A DNA stretch of 64,000 bases. Origin: an uncultured Eubacteriales bacterium (lineage in GTDB: Bacteria; Bacillota; Clostridia; Oscillospirales; CAG-272). The DNA is taken from positions 16,507 to 80,506 of the forward strand of contig CAKRQU010000005.1 of assembly GCA_934394585.1 (NCBI GenBank). Reading direction: 5' to 3'. Position 1 is the stretch's first letter. Each line of letters begins with the position of its first letter. A program made the translations under genes and the position numbers. This document shows, piece after piece, positions 1 to 8,185 of this stretch. A model generated the notes under the pieces. That model had not been told where the DNA came from. It ran no database searches and saw nothing but the letters and a program-made list of their open reading frames with translations.

Positions 1-36
1 CTTAACGAAAAATATTGATTTTATAAAAAACAGCAT

Positions 37-78
37 AGAATGGGCGGAGAATATATCTCCGTCCCATTCTGATTTTTT
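37..78 (+). terminator. Hairpin plus T-run upstream of the nucleoside-transporter ATPase gene
   Basis: The arm AGAATGGGCGGAGA (37-50) pairs with 56-70 over a five-base loop, with one unpaired T at 62, and six T residues follow (72-77). It lies 34 bases before the ATPase start. In this transporter family the lipoprotein gene usually precedes the ATPase, so this may be an intercistronic terminator or attenuator that lowers expression of the downstream genes. The upstream gene is outside the window. Confidence 0.7.
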
Positions 79-111
79 GATTTATTTTACAGATACGATG
101 CGGAGGTTACT

Positions 112-1884
112 GTGAGCGATTCTATTTGTGCAAAAATCCCCGAAAACACCGCTCCGAAAAAAGAAGTTGTTCTCGAAATGAAGAACATAACGAAAACTTT
201 CGGCAGCATTACGGCAAATAAAAACGTGGATCTCACCGTTTACAAAGGCGAGATACTTGCCATTCTCGGCGAAAACGGATGCGGCAAGACCACACTGATG
301 AATATGATAGCGGGAATATATTATCCCGACAGCGGCGAAATATACATAAACGGAGAGGAAGCAGTGATAAGCTCTCCGAAAGATGCTTTCAAATATAAAA
401 TAGGCATGATACATCAGCATTTCAAGCTGGTGGATGTTTTCACGGCGAGCGAAAATATAGCGCTCGGCATGGATGATGAAAAATACAACATAAAAGAAGT
501 AAACAACCGTGTGCTCGAAATAGCGGAGCGCTACGGATTCAATATAGACCCGAAAAAGAAAATACATGAGATGTCTGTTTCCGAAAAGCAGACTGTGGAA
601 ATAATAAAGGTTTTGTATCGCGGAGCCGATATCCTTATCCTCGATGAGCCTACAGCCGTTCTCACTCCGCAGGAAGCGGGCAGGCTTTTCGACGTAATAA
701 GAAAAATGCGCGACGACGGCAAATCCGTTATAATAATCACGCACAAACTCCACGAGGTGCTCGCCATATCCGACAGAGTGGAGGTTCTCCGCAAGGGCGA
801 ACACGTGGCTACGGTAAATACCGCGGATACAAACGAATCCGAGCTTACCGAGCTGATGGTGGGCAAAAAGATTTCGCTGAATATAGAGCGCAATGAGCCG
901 AAAAATCCCGAGCTTCGTCTGGAAATAAAAAATCTGAACAGCAAAAACGAAGAGGGAATAGATGTTCTCAAAAACATTTCGTTTGAGGCTTACTCCGGCG
1001 AAATTCTCGGTATAGCGGGCATCGCGGGAAGCGGACAGAGAGAGCTTCTCGAGGCAATAGCTGGTCTGCATCGTCTTGATATCGGCGATATCATTTTTCA
1101 CAATCCGAAAAAGGACAAGCCCGTCACATTCTTTCACAAAGATATGCACCGCGTGAAGGAGCTTGCGGGAGAGGGCGCTTTCCGCTATGAAAACGGCGAA
1201 ACGGTAAACTTTTCCGGCATGTCCGACAAGAAAATAAAGACTCTCGTAAACAGCGGCGAGATTCTTTTCAAAGAGGATGAGATAATAGACCTGCGCGACA
1301 AAACCCCGCTCCAGATAAAAGAGCTGGGCATACGCCTCTCGTTTGTTCCCGAGGACAGACTCGGCATGGGTCTGGTCGGAAATATGGACATAGTGGACAA
1401 TATGATGCTACGCAGCTACAGAAAAGGAAAATCCGTTTTTGTGGACAGGAGCAAGCCGGGAAATCTCGCAAACGAGATAATAGACGAGCTGGGTGTGGTT
1501 ACGCCTTCGGCGCATACGCCTGTACGCCGTCTTTCCGGAGGCAATGTTCAGAAAGTTCTCGTGGGCAGAGAAATAGCCGCGGCGCCGAAGGTGCTTATGG
1601 CGGCATATCCCGTCCGCGGACTTGATATAAATTCCTCGTATATGATATACAATCTGCTCAACAAGCAGAAAGAAAACGGCGTGACAGTAATATTTGTCGG
1701 AGAGGATCTTGATGTGCTCATCGAGCTGTGCGACAGAATTCTCGTAATGAATTCCGGCAAGGTAATGGATATAGTGGACGGCAGAAAAGCCACAAAGGAA
1801 GAGATAGGTTTCCTGATGACAAAAACCTACGCTTCCGCAAAGGTCGAAGAAAAAGAGGAGGATAAAGGCGATGGAAACGAATGA
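112..1884 (+). CDS. nupO: Nucleoside/sugar ABC importer, duplicated ATP-binding protein (NupO/YufO type)
   Basis: This is the energy-coupling subunit of a BmpA-family importer, with two fused ATPase domains in 590 residues. Domain 1 is complete: Walker A GENGCGKTT at 53-61 and Walker B ILILDEPTA at 174-182. Domain 2 is degenerate: GIAGSGQRE (303-311) stands in the Walker A position, LSGGN is at 474-478, and the Walker B region reads VLMAAYPVRGLD (494-505) without the catalytic Glu. Degenerate second domains are normal in this family. An extra stretch of about 65 residues (roughly 330-398) lies before the VPEDR motif and makes the protein longer than the roughly 510 residues usual for the family. 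The GTG start at 112 has GGAGG six bases upstream; an ATG at 98 runs straight into a stop. The gene overlaps the permease gene behind it by 14 bases. The substrate is inferred from family only; purine nucleosides are most likely. Confidence 0.85.
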   Translation: MSDSICAKIPENTAPKKEVVLEMKNITKTFGSITANKNVDLTVYKGEILAILGENGCGKTTLMNMIAGIYYPDSGEIYINGEEAVISSPKDAFKYKIGMIHQHFKLVDVFTASENIALGMDDEKYNIKEVNNRVLEIAERYGFNIDPKKKIHEMSVSEKQTVEIIKVLYRGADILILDEPTAVLTPQEAGRLFDVIRKMRDDGKSVIIITHKLHEVLAISDRVEVLRKGEHVATVNTADTNESELTELMVGKKISLNIERNEPKNPELRLEIKNLNSKNEEGIDVLKNISFEAYSGEILGIAGIAGSGQRELLEAIAGLHRLDIGDIIFHNPKKDKPVTFFHKDMHRVKELAGEGAFRYENGETVNFSGMSDKKIKTLVNSGEILFKEDEIIDLRDKTPLQIKELGIRLSFVPEDRLGMGLVGNMDIVDNMMLRSYRKGKSVFVDRSKPGNLANEIIDELGVVTPSAHTPVRRLSGGNVQKVLVGREIAAAPKVLMAAYPVRGLDINSSYMIYNLLNKQKENGVTVIFVGEDLDVLIELCDRILVMNSGKVMDIVDGRKATKEEIGFLMTKTYASAKVEEKEEDKGDGNE

Positions 1885-2977
1885 AAGCAAAGCAAAAATA
1901 CGCGAACCGCTTTTTCATATCACCAAGCGTTCCGCCATGTCGTGGCAGAAAGCATGGCTGATACGTCTTGCCGCGATAGCCGCCGCTCTTATCTTTTGCG
2001 GCATACTTTCCATGATACTTCTCGGGGCAAATCCTCTTGAATTTTATTCGGCTTTGATAAAGGGTTCGCTCGGTTCCAAAAGAAAAATATGGAAACTCGC
2101 CCGCGATACAGCCGTGCTTCTTTGCATAGCGCTCGCGGTAACACCCGCTTTCAGAATGAAATTCTGGAATATAGGCGCCGAGGGTCAGGTGCTGGTCGGC
2201 GCTCTCGCCACAGCCGCATGCATGTTTTACTTCGGCGGAAAAGTGCCGGATTTCGTGCTGATACTGATAATGCTTGCCGCAGCGCTTGTCGCAGGCATGA
2301 TATGGAGCGGTATTCCCGCCATTTTCAGAGCGCAGTTCGGAACTAATGAAACGCTTTTCACTCTGATGATGAACTATGTGGCTACATGCCTCGTTTCGTA
2401 TTTTCTGATTATATGGACGCCAAACGGCTCCAGTTCACTCGGCGTTTTGCCGCACGGTCATCTGCCCGATCTCATCAATGAATACATGCTGATAATCATA
2501 CTCGCGTTGCTTCTCACTGCAGGACTGTATGTTTATCTCAATTACAGCAAGCACGGATATGAAATTTCCGTAGTTGGCGAAAGCAGCAAAACCGCGTGCT
2601 ACATAGGCATAGATGTGAAAAAAGTCATCATACGCACGATGATTATTTCCGGCGCATTATGCGGCTTTGCGGGATTTCTCATTGTCGGCGGACTTGACCA
2701 TTCCGTGACCACGGAAACGGCGGGCGGACAGGGCTTTACCGCGATAATGGTTTCATGGCTCGCAAAATTCAATCCGCTTGTAATGATAGTGACATCGCTC
2801 TTTGTTACATTCCTCAGCCAGGGAGCGGCGCAGGTTTCGCAGAATTTCGATATAAGCCCCGCTTTCCCCGATATGATAACCGGTATCATTCTTTTCTTCA
2901 TAATAGGCTGCGAATTTTTCATTGATTACAAAATAAACTTCCGTTCACGCAAGCATGGAGGTAACGATAATGGATAA
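1871..2977 (+). CDS. nupP: Nucleoside ABC importer permease (NupP/YufP type)
   Basis: This is a 368-residue, multi-spanning membrane protein of the BPD_transp_2 family. After a charged cytoplasmic N-terminus it has a first membrane segment near residues 30-55. The family signature is visible in 'WNIGAEGQ' and 'FGTNETLFTLMMNY' in the middle of the protein. It would pair with the second permease gene as the heterodimeric channel served by the double ATPase. The ATG at 1871 lies inside the 3' end of the ATPase gene, and its own 3' end overlaps the next start, so the three genes appear translationally coupled. It is slightly longer at the N-terminus than the second permease, as usual for the P subunit. 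No sign of truncation. Confidence 0.85.
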   Translation: METNESKAKIREPLFHITKRSAMSWQKAWLIRLAAIAAALIFCGILSMILLGANPLEFYSALIKGSLGSKRKIWKLARDTAVLLCIALAVTPAFRMKFWNIGAEGQVLVGALATAACMFYFGGKVPDFVLILIMLAAALVAGMIWSGIPAIFRAQFGTNETLFTLMMNYVATCLVSYFLIIWTPNGSSSLGVLPHGHLPDLINEYMLIIILALLLTAGLYVYLNYSKHGYEISVVGESSKTACYIGIDVKKVIIRTMIISGALCGFAGFLIVGGLDHSVTTETAGGQGFTAIMVSWLAKFNPLVMIVTSLFVTFLSQGAAQVSQNFDISPAFPDMITGIILFFIIGCEFFIDYKINFRSRKHGGNDNG

Positions 2978-3935
2978 ACTGATAAATTATCTGCTGAGCG
3001 CTATTCCTCTCGGAATGACGTTTCTTTACGGTTCCACGGGCGAGATAATTACGGAAAAAGCGGGACATCTCAATCTCGGCATACCCGGCACAATGTGCGT
3101 CGGCGCGGCCGGCGGATGCGTGGCGCTTCAGCTGATGTCGTCATCGTCGCTCCCCGGTTTTCTCGTGGTTTTCATAGCGCTCCTCGTAACTTTTCTTTCC
3201 GCTGCGCTCATGGGGCTGATATACAGCTTTCTTACCGTTACGCTCCATGCAAATCAGAATGTCACGGGTCTTGCTCTCACGACTTTCGGCGTAGGTATGA
3301 TGAAATTCATTATGTCGAAAATATCCGTGCTCGCGGGGAAAATGGGCACAAGATATCTTTTCGCCATAAAATATTTCCGTTTTCCGTTTGCGGAAAGCAC
3401 CACTTTCAAATATTGCGGCGTGATGGTATTTCTCGCGATAATAATCGCCGTGGCGGCTTCTTTTGTACTGAATAAGACCCGCGTGGGTCTTTATCTGCGC
3501 GCTGTCGGTGAAAACCCCGCCACAGCCGACGCAATGGGAATAAACGTTACGGCATACAGATATGCGGCTACGCTTATCGGCAGCGGCATAGCGGGACTGG
3601 GCGGAATTTTCTATATCATGGATTATGCCGGCTCTCAGGAGGCTTATCTCGGCGTTTCGGCGCTCGGATGGCTCTCGATAGCGCTTGTTATATTTGCGAT
3701 CTGGAAGCCGGTGGTAAGTATTTTCGGCTCGGCTCTTTTCGGTGCGCTTTATGTGGCAGGCTCATATATACCGAGCATACGCGAGCTTCACGTCAGCATG
3801 AAAGCCACGCCTATCCTCGATATGCTTCCGTATGCGGTGACGATAATAGTGCTTATTTTCATAAGCGCGACAAAAAGAAAAGACAATCAGCCCCCTGCGG
3901 CACTCGGCACAAATTATTACAGAGAAGACAGATAA
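2970..3935 (+). CDS. nupQ: Nucleoside ABC importer permease (NupQ/YufQ type)
   Basis: This is the second channel subunit (321 residues) of the BmpA-type importer. The N-terminus carries the family signature 'GSTGEIITEKAGHLNLG' and the rest is a run of hydrophobic segments, ending in a short charged cytoplasmic tail. The start was placed at the ATG at 2970, seven bases after GGAGGT (2957-2962). An in-frame ATG at 2955 lies on top of that ribosome binding site and is unlikely to be used. The start overlaps the end of the first permease by eight bases. A strong terminator follows directly, so this gene closes the operon. The substrate is inferred from the family and not shown by the sequence. 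Confidence 0.86.
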   Translation: MDKLINYLLSAIPLGMTFLYGSTGEIITEKAGHLNLGIPGTMCVGAAGGCVALQLMSSSSLPGFLVVFIALLVTFLSAALMGLIYSFLTVTLHANQNVTGLALTTFGVGMMKFIMSKISVLAGKMGTRYLFAIKYFRFPFAESTTFKYCGVMVFLAIIIAVAASFVLNKTRVGLYLRAVGENPATADAMGINVTAYRYAATLIGSGIAGLGGIFYIMDYAGSQEAYLGVSALGWLSIALVIFAIWKPVVSIFGSALFGALYVAGSYIPSIRELHVSMKATPILDMLPYAVTIIVLIFISATKRKDNQPPAALGTNYYREDR

Positions 3936-3940
3936 AAGCA

Positions 3941-3970
3941 AAGGGAACCTTTACGGGTTCCCTTATTTTT
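3941..3970 (+). terminator. Intrinsic terminator of the nucleoside-importer operon
   Basis: The perfect nine-base stem AAGGGAACC (3941-3949) / GGTTCCCTT (3956-3964) is followed by ATTTTTATATTTTT. It begins six bases after the stop of the second permease. Confidence 0.9.
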
Positions 3971-4108
3971 ATATTTTTACGTTTGTGTCGGGCGGCGTGT
4001 TTCTCACATATTATTATAAAGCCGCGACGAATGTTTTAAATAAAAATTTTCGGCGTCAAGCGTAAAAAACGCAAAATTTACTGAAATTTCTTGTTTTTCA
4101 AAAATATA

Positions 4109-4138
4109 TTGACATAACACGGAAAATAATGTTATAAT
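4109..4138 (+). promoter_or_regulatory. Consensus sigma-A promoter of the glutamate dehydrogenase gene
   Basis: TTGACA (4109-4114) and TATAAT (4133-4138) are both perfect and separated by 18 bp. The start codon follows about 40 bases downstream of the -10 box, after GGGGAGG at 4166-4172. Confidence 0.88.
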
Positions 4139-4179
4139 TTCAAAAAAATCACTATAAGTGAAAATGGGGAGGAAAATCC

Positions 4180-5439
4180 GTGAAAGAAAATTACAACCCT
4201 TATGAAAATGCTGTGGCGGTGATAAAAAAAGCCGCCGCGTTACTAAAACTAGATGAAAACGATTATGCTTTTCTTCTTTATCCCGAAAGAGAACTGAAGG
4301 TATCTCTGCCGGTAAAGATGGACAACGGAAAAACAGAGGTTTTTGAGGGGTACAGAGTACAGCATTCGAGCGTACTCGGACCGAGCAAAGGCGGAATACG
4401 TTATCATCAGAATACGGATATCGACGAGGTAAAGGCGCTGGCTTGCTGGATGGCGCTGAAATGTTCCGTTGCGGGCATACCTTACGGCGGAGGAAAAGGC
4501 GGCATAAAAGTGGATCCCGCGCGCCTGAGCAAGCGCGAGCTGGAGGAGCTCACGAGAAAATATGCCTGCGCAATAGCTCCGATAATAGGCGAGAAAAAGG
4601 ATATTCCCGCGCCGGATGTAAATACAAACGGGCAGATAATGGCATGGTTCTGCGATGCTTATTCGAAATCGACGGGAAGTTTCACACCCTCCGTGGTAAC
4701 GGGAAAGCCTCTCGAAATAGGCGGCAGTCTGGGCAGAACGGAAGCGACGGGCAGAGGCGTAATGCTGACTGTGCGCGAGTTGCTTTCTCATCTCGGAAAA
4801 GATATACGCGGTATGAGAGTAGCTGTTCAGGGCAACGGAAACGTAGGCGGCACAACGGTAAAGCTTCTCGGCGAGCTGGGATGCAGGATAGTGGCTGTTT
4901 CCGATGTTTCGGGCGCCGTTTTCTCGGCGGACGGGCTGGACAGCGAGAAGATATTCGGATACAGCACGGAGCACAGGCTACTGCGCGATTTTGACGGTGA
5001 CGTGGAATTTACAGAAGGCACGGCGGGCAATGCGGCGCTTCTCACCTGCGATACGGATATACTCATCCCCGCAGCGCTGGAAAATCAGATCACCGCGGAA
5101 AATGCAGGCGAAATAAAGGCAAAATACATTGTGGAGGCGGCAAACGGACCCACGAGCATAGAAGCGGATGAAATTCTCGAAAAACGCGGGATAACGGTAG
5201 TACCCGATATACTCGCAAATTCGGGCGGCGTTATAGTTTCGTATTTCGAATGGGTGCAAAATCTCCAGTATCATGCATGGACTCTCGAAAAGGTAAATGC
5301 CGAACTGGAAGAAAAGCTGACATCGGCTTTTGAAAACGTATTTGAAATATCGCGCAAATATTCATGCACTATGCGCATGGCGGCATACATGGCGGCTATA
5401 AAGCGCATAGTCACGGCGGCAAGCCTGCGAGGCATGTAA
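4180..5439 (+). CDS. gdhA: Glutamate dehydrogenase (Glu/Leu/Phe/Val dehydrogenase family)
   Basis: The enzyme interconverts glutamate and 2-oxoglutarate plus ammonia in the cytoplasm. The 419 residues match the short RocG/GudB-type enzymes. Visible features are LGPSKGGIRY (66-75), the catalytic-lysine motif PYGGGKGG (101-108, catalytic Lys likely 106) and the dinucleotide-binding GNGNVG (218-223). A phenylalanine or similar residue is common where the first N of GNGNVG stands. The coenzyme cannot be settled by eye; NAD is usual for catabolic clostridial enzymes. The GTG start at 4180 has a strong Shine-Dalgarno and a perfect promoter, so strong expression is expected. The gene stands alone. 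Its downstream terminator seems to have been damaged by an insertion-sequence remnant. Confidence 0.93.
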   Translation: MKENYNPYENAVAVIKKAAALLKLDENDYAFLLYPERELKVSLPVKMDNGKTEVFEGYRVQHSSVLGPSKGGIRYHQNTDIDEVKALACWMALKCSVAGIPYGGGKGGIKVDPARLSKRELEELTRKYACAIAPIIGEKKDIPAPDVNTNGQIMAWFCDAYSKSTGSFTPSVVTGKPLEIGGSLGRTEATGRGVMLTVRELLSHLGKDIRGMRVAVQGNGNVGGTTVKLLGELGCRIVAVSDVSGAVFSADGLDSEKIFGYSTEHRLLRDFDGDVEFTEGTAGNAALLTCDTDILIPAALENQITAENAGEIKAKYIVEAANGPTSIEADEILEKRGITVVPDILANSGGVIVSYFEWVQNLQYHAWTLEKVNAELEEKLTSAFENVFEISRKYSCTMRMAAYMAAIKRIVTAASLRGM

Positions 5440-5467
5440 AAATGCAAAATAAAACCCGAAAAATCAT

Positions 5468-5640
5468 AAATCTTTAGACGGATACTTCTGCCTTAGTTCG
5501 GCAATTATGAACGCCTTTTCCGGTTCTTTTGCTCGTCCGCAAGAACTGAGGCACTCAGTTTTTTATGTATTCTATCTCCATTCTGAGCCTTTGATTTTCG
5601 GCAATAAGATCCTCTTCTGCTTTCTTTTCTTCTTTTTCCC
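5468..5640 (-). pseudogene. Decayed IS3-family transposase OrfA fragment
   Basis: Reading the minus strand from 5640 gives a coiled-coil stretch with EEDLIAENQRLRMEIEYIKK, then a stop. The similarity continues in the -1 frame as KAFIIAELRQKYPSKDL before ending. Both pieces resemble the leucine-zipper end of IS3-family (IS150 group) OrfA. The helix-turn-helix N-terminus is missing and there is no OrfB, so this is an internal-deletion relic. The frame change could be a mutation or the old OrfA/OrfB junction. Confidence 0.7.
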
Positions 5641-5646
5641 ATAAAA

Positions 5647-5685
5647 ATATGCACCCCATTAGTGTCTAACTTTTGGGGTGCATAT
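5647..5685. repeat. Hairpin resembling an IS3-family terminal repeat, possible minus-strand terminator
   Basis: ATATGCACCCCA (5647-5658) and TGGGGTGCATAT (5674-5685) form a perfect 12-base inverted repeat. Read on the minus strand, the left part (TGCACCCCAAAAGTTAGACA) is like the outer end of IS150-group elements, which fits the OrfA fragment beside it. On the minus strand it is followed by a T-run, so it may now serve as terminator for the DUF2156 gene. Confidence 0.6.
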
Positions 5686-5707
5686 TATCTGCCGGGGGAT
5701 TTTTATA

Positions 5708-6604
5708 TCAGTTTTCTATTTTTACGCTGTATATTTCATCAAAGGGAAGCGGGAAATATGAAAGTTTGGCTTTTCGCAGTCCTTCCACGCCCATATCCTC
5801 CTCGCGATTTGCGTATATCGCATCGGGGAAAGCCTCTCTGATAAATTTCTGATTTATCACGGTATAGGCGCCTTCGATATCGCGATGCGCTTTTTCCACA
5901 TGGATGAGCGCCGTATCGCCGTTTATCATTTCGCCTATCGTATACGCGGCTATATTGCCGTCGGCATAGAGTACGCCCGCTGTCAGCCCGAGAATATCGA
6001 AATTTTCATAAAGCTTGTCTATCGCGGCATTTTCGTCCACGAGCATGGTTTTGTTTTCTTCTTCCAGTGCGGGATCTTCGCGGAGCGCGATAATCGCTTT
6101 TTCCAAATCCGATTTGTTTTCCGCAGATATTATTTCAAAACGGCTCTCATAAGTGGCTTCAAATTTGTTTATGTGGTTGCGCTTGGCGTGAAGCGCCTTG
6201 CCGGACAGGGAGCGGAGCTTTTCCGCCTCATAGATATATTCGAAAAGATTGCGTTCTTCGTTTTCTTTTGCTTTATCTCCGAATATAGATTTCAGCCTGC
6301 AAACATCGTCTTTTTTCAGATATGTAAAGATTATATCGGGATAATCGCGCATCAGAGCGAGAACGGTATCGCGAAGTTCATCATCCGAGCCCTTGCCGAC
6401 AGGCATATAAGCAAATCGCCTGCCGCTTACGGAATTAAGCCCGACTACACATAGAAATCCGTTTATCTCTGCATACATGAGCTTGTCCTCCGCCTGCCAC
6501 ATGAGCATATCGGAAAACGATTCGTAGGAAGATATTCTTCTTTTCGAATAATAATTTTCAAAGATCTCTTTTTCACTCACCGTGATTTTTCTGAAACTGT
6601 GCAT
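5708..6604 (-). CDS. DUF2156 (LPG-synthase C-terminal-like, GNAT-fold) protein
   Basis: This is a 298-residue soluble protein that resembles DUF2156, the catalytic C-terminal domain of phosphatidylglycerol lysyltransferases, here without the membrane part. Two GNAT-like halves can be seen, with 'KRNHINKFEA' near the middle, which is typical of the stand-alone clostridial members, and a C-terminal half ending in 'EDMGVEGLRKAKLSYFP'. Stand-alone members are usually annotated as DUF2156 or phosphatidylglycerol lysyltransferase domain proteins and their substrate is unknown. There are no membrane segments or signal peptide. The gene is transcribed alone, divergent from the 95-aa gene. I infer an aminoacyl- or acyltransferase role from the fold only. 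Confidence 0.75.
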   Translation of the reverse strand: MHSFRKITVSEKEIFENYYSKRRISSYESFSDMLMWQAEDKLMYAEINGFLCVVGLNSVSGRRFAYMPVGKGSDDELRDTVLALMRDYPDIIFTYLKKDDVCRLKSIFGDKAKENEERNLFEYIYEAEKLRSLSGKALHAKRNHINKFEATYESRFEIISAENKSDLEKAIIALREDPALEEENKTMLVDENAAIDKLYENFDILGLTAGVLYADGNIAAYTIGEMINGDTALIHVEKAHRDIEGAYTVINQKFIREAFPDAIYANREEDMGVEGLRKAKLSYFPLPFDEIYSVKIEN

Positions 6605-6699
6605 AAAATAAAAAGTACCTGCTTTTCTTGTAATTTCAGGTATATTTTAACACAGAAGCCTGTTTTTTGCAAGATATTTTTTCTAAATATTCAAATTAC

Positions 6700-6728
6700 T
6701 TGACAAATCACGCTTCATCAATTATAAT
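6700..6728 (+). promoter_or_regulatory. Perfect sigma-A promoter before the 95-aa gene
   Basis: TTGACA (6700-6705) and TATAAT (6723-6728) are separated by 17 bp. The ATG at 6765 follows 36 bases after the -10 box. Confidence 0.88.
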
Positions 6729-6764
6729 ATATACTGGAATTAAATCGGGAAAGGATATGATAAT

Positions 6765-7052
6765 ATGTCTGTACAGCCTGTAGAAGGAAAATATCTCATG
6801 TATAAGGGCAAGCCGCTCGTGCGCGAAAAAAACGTTATCTGCTACGGCGATATGAGCGATAAATGCTACCTTTTTCTCATGATACTCACGAATAAAAAAG
6901 AAAACGGTATAGATGTACCTGACAGAATACTGATTCAGATACTCAGCACCGACGAGAAGCAGAGAATAATAAAGCAGGGTGAAAAATCCGGTCTTTACAA
7001 TGCTCTCGATATCGGCATGATATGGCTGGAGCGTGCGCTCGCCGCCGAATAA
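6765..7052 (+). CDS. Small conserved-looking protein of unknown function
   Basis: This is a 95-residue cytoplasmic protein with no recognised domain, signal peptide or membrane segment. It begins MSVQPVEGKYLMYKGKPLVR, contains a short hydrophobic strand (CYLFLMILTNKK), and ends in a helix 'YNALDIGMIWLERALAAE'. It is a real gene on three grounds: a perfect consensus promoter, GGGAAAGG-type leader purines before the ATG, and a strong terminator 16 bases after the stop. It is monocistronic between the DUF2156 gene and spo0A. I do not recognise the family and assign no function. Confidence 0.75.
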   Translation: MSVQPVEGKYLMYKGKPLVREKNVICYGDMSDKCYLFLMILTNKKENGIDVPDRILIQILSTDEKQRIIKQGEKSGLYNALDIGMIWLERALAAE

Positions 7053-7068
7053 AAAATATCTGCTTTTG

Positions 7069-7103
7069 TCCCGTATGCGGTTTTTTCCGTATACGGGATT
7101 TTT
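7069..7103 (+). terminator. Terminator of the 95-aa gene
   Basis: TCCCGTATGCGG (7069-7080) pairs with CCGTATACGGGA (7087-7098), with one G-C/A mismatch, around a T6 loop; TTTTT follows. Confidence 0.85.
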
Positions 7104-7110
7104 GCAAAGA

Positions 7111-7141
7111 AAAGCGGCGGAGAATGCTCCGCCGCTTTTTT
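7111..7141 (-). terminator. Terminator of spo0A, usable in both directions
   Basis: The 12-base stem AAAGCGGCGGAG (7111-7122) / CTCCGCCGCTTT (7127-7138) has an AATG loop. T-rich sequence lies on both sides. Confidence 0.85.
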
Positions 7142-7143
7142 AT

Positions 7144-7938
7144 TTACGATATTCTGTTTTTCAGTCGGAGGTTGTCCGATATCATCGCTATGAATTCGCT
7201 GTTTGTCGGCTTGCCGCGCTCGTTCTGAATGGTGTAACCGAAATAAGAATTGAGCACATCGAGATCGCCTCTGTCCCATGCAACCTCTATGGCGTGTCTT
7301 ATAGCGCGCTCCACTCTTGAAGAAGTCGTTTCATAAGCTTTCGCTACGGAAGGATAGAGTATTTTTGTCACGGAATTAATCAGATTGTTGTTTTCCACGG
7401 TCATGATTATTGCCGTGCGGAGATACTGATATCCTTTTATGTGCGCCGGTACGCCGATTTTGTGCAGAATTTTTGTCACCTGCGTTTCGAGATCGTTGTC
7501 GTCATCGCCATAAGTATTTATGCGCGGACTGAGCGGAATTTTGAAATTATTCTGTCTGTTTCTGTATATGCGCATTATTCTGTCAAAAAGCGTGGCGTAC
7601 TCTATCGGCTTTTGCATGCAGAATGTTGCGCCCGCTTCGCTTGCTTCGAGGAAAAGATTCGGGTTTGAACAGTATGAAAGCGCTATGAAATCCGGCGCCT
7701 GAAGCGGATTCGGGAAAAGCTGCTTTGACTTTTTGATTATCTGGATAGGATCGAGCTTCGGAAGCCAGATGTCAATAAAAACGATATCGGGCATGGTTCT
7801 TTTTATTTTCGTGAGAAGGTCCGATCCGTCGGAAGCCTCATCAACTACTTCCATGCCTGCTCTTGTCAAGTTCTCTCTGAGATTCATGCGGAATTCGACG
7901 TTTTCGTCTGCGATAAGTATTCTTACTTTTTGCTCCAT
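7144..7938 (-). CDS. spo0A: Stage 0 sporulation protein A, master response regulator
   Basis: Spo0A is the phosphorelay-controlled transcription factor that commits endospore formers to sporulation. The receiver domain (about 1-125) has the acidic pair in IADEN (D11, E12), the phosphoacceptor D56 in FIDIWLP, and the conserved Lys in MQKPIE. The effector domain (about 145-264) carries the family hallmark recognition helix SRVERAIRHAIEVAWDRG. The ATG at 7938 was chosen over the in-frame ATG at 7953 because GGAGAG stands seven bases before it. This gives 264 residues, near the usual 260-270. The gene is alone, with a complex upstream region of inverted repeats and 0A-box-like motifs, which suggests autoregulation. 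Confidence is very high. Confidence 0.97.
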   Translation of the reverse strand: MEQKVRILIADENVEFRMNLRENLTRAGMEVVDEASDGSDLLTKIKRTMPDIVFIDIWLPKLDPIQIIKKSKQLFPNPLQAPDFIALSYCSNPNLFLEASEAGATFCMQKPIEYATLFDRIMRIYRNRQNNFKIPLSPRINTYGDDDNDLETQVTKILHKIGVPAHIKGYQYLRTAIIMTVENNNLINSVTKILYPSVAKAYETTSSRVERAIRHAIEVAWDRGDLDVLNSYFGYTIQNERGKPTNSEFIAMISDNLRLKNRIS

Positions 7939-7986
7939 GGTATTACTCTCCATTTCTTTATTTTACTGTCGGATTTTTGATTTACC

Positions 7987-8100
7987 AAAATTTTCCAACA
8001 ACATACTACCATATTTTGGAAAATTTTTCAATATGAAAATGGAAATTTTTGTCAACAAAATTGACGGGCTGTTTTTGTCTACCTTGACAAAATGTCCTTC
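7987..8100 (-). promoter_or_regulatory. spo0A control region with 0A-box-like motifs and a 12-bp inverted repeat
   Basis: AAAATTTTCCAA (7987-7998) and TTGGAAAATTTT (8016-8027) form a perfect inverted repeat with 17 bases between, which contain a TATGGTAGTATG-like -10 region on the minus strand. Farther upstream, between 8050 and 8095, are several TTGTC/GACAA motifs (TTTTTGTCAAC, TTTTTGTCTAC, TTGACAAAAT). They resemble the Spo0A box TTTGTCGAA but lack its central CG. Assignment as Spo0A sites is inference. Confidence 0.5.
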
Positions 8101-8185
8101 ACAAATCGCCAAATTAAAACAAAAGAATTTTACTATAACGGCGAATTGAAAGGAAATTTATATTTTATGAGCGAAATACGAAAAA

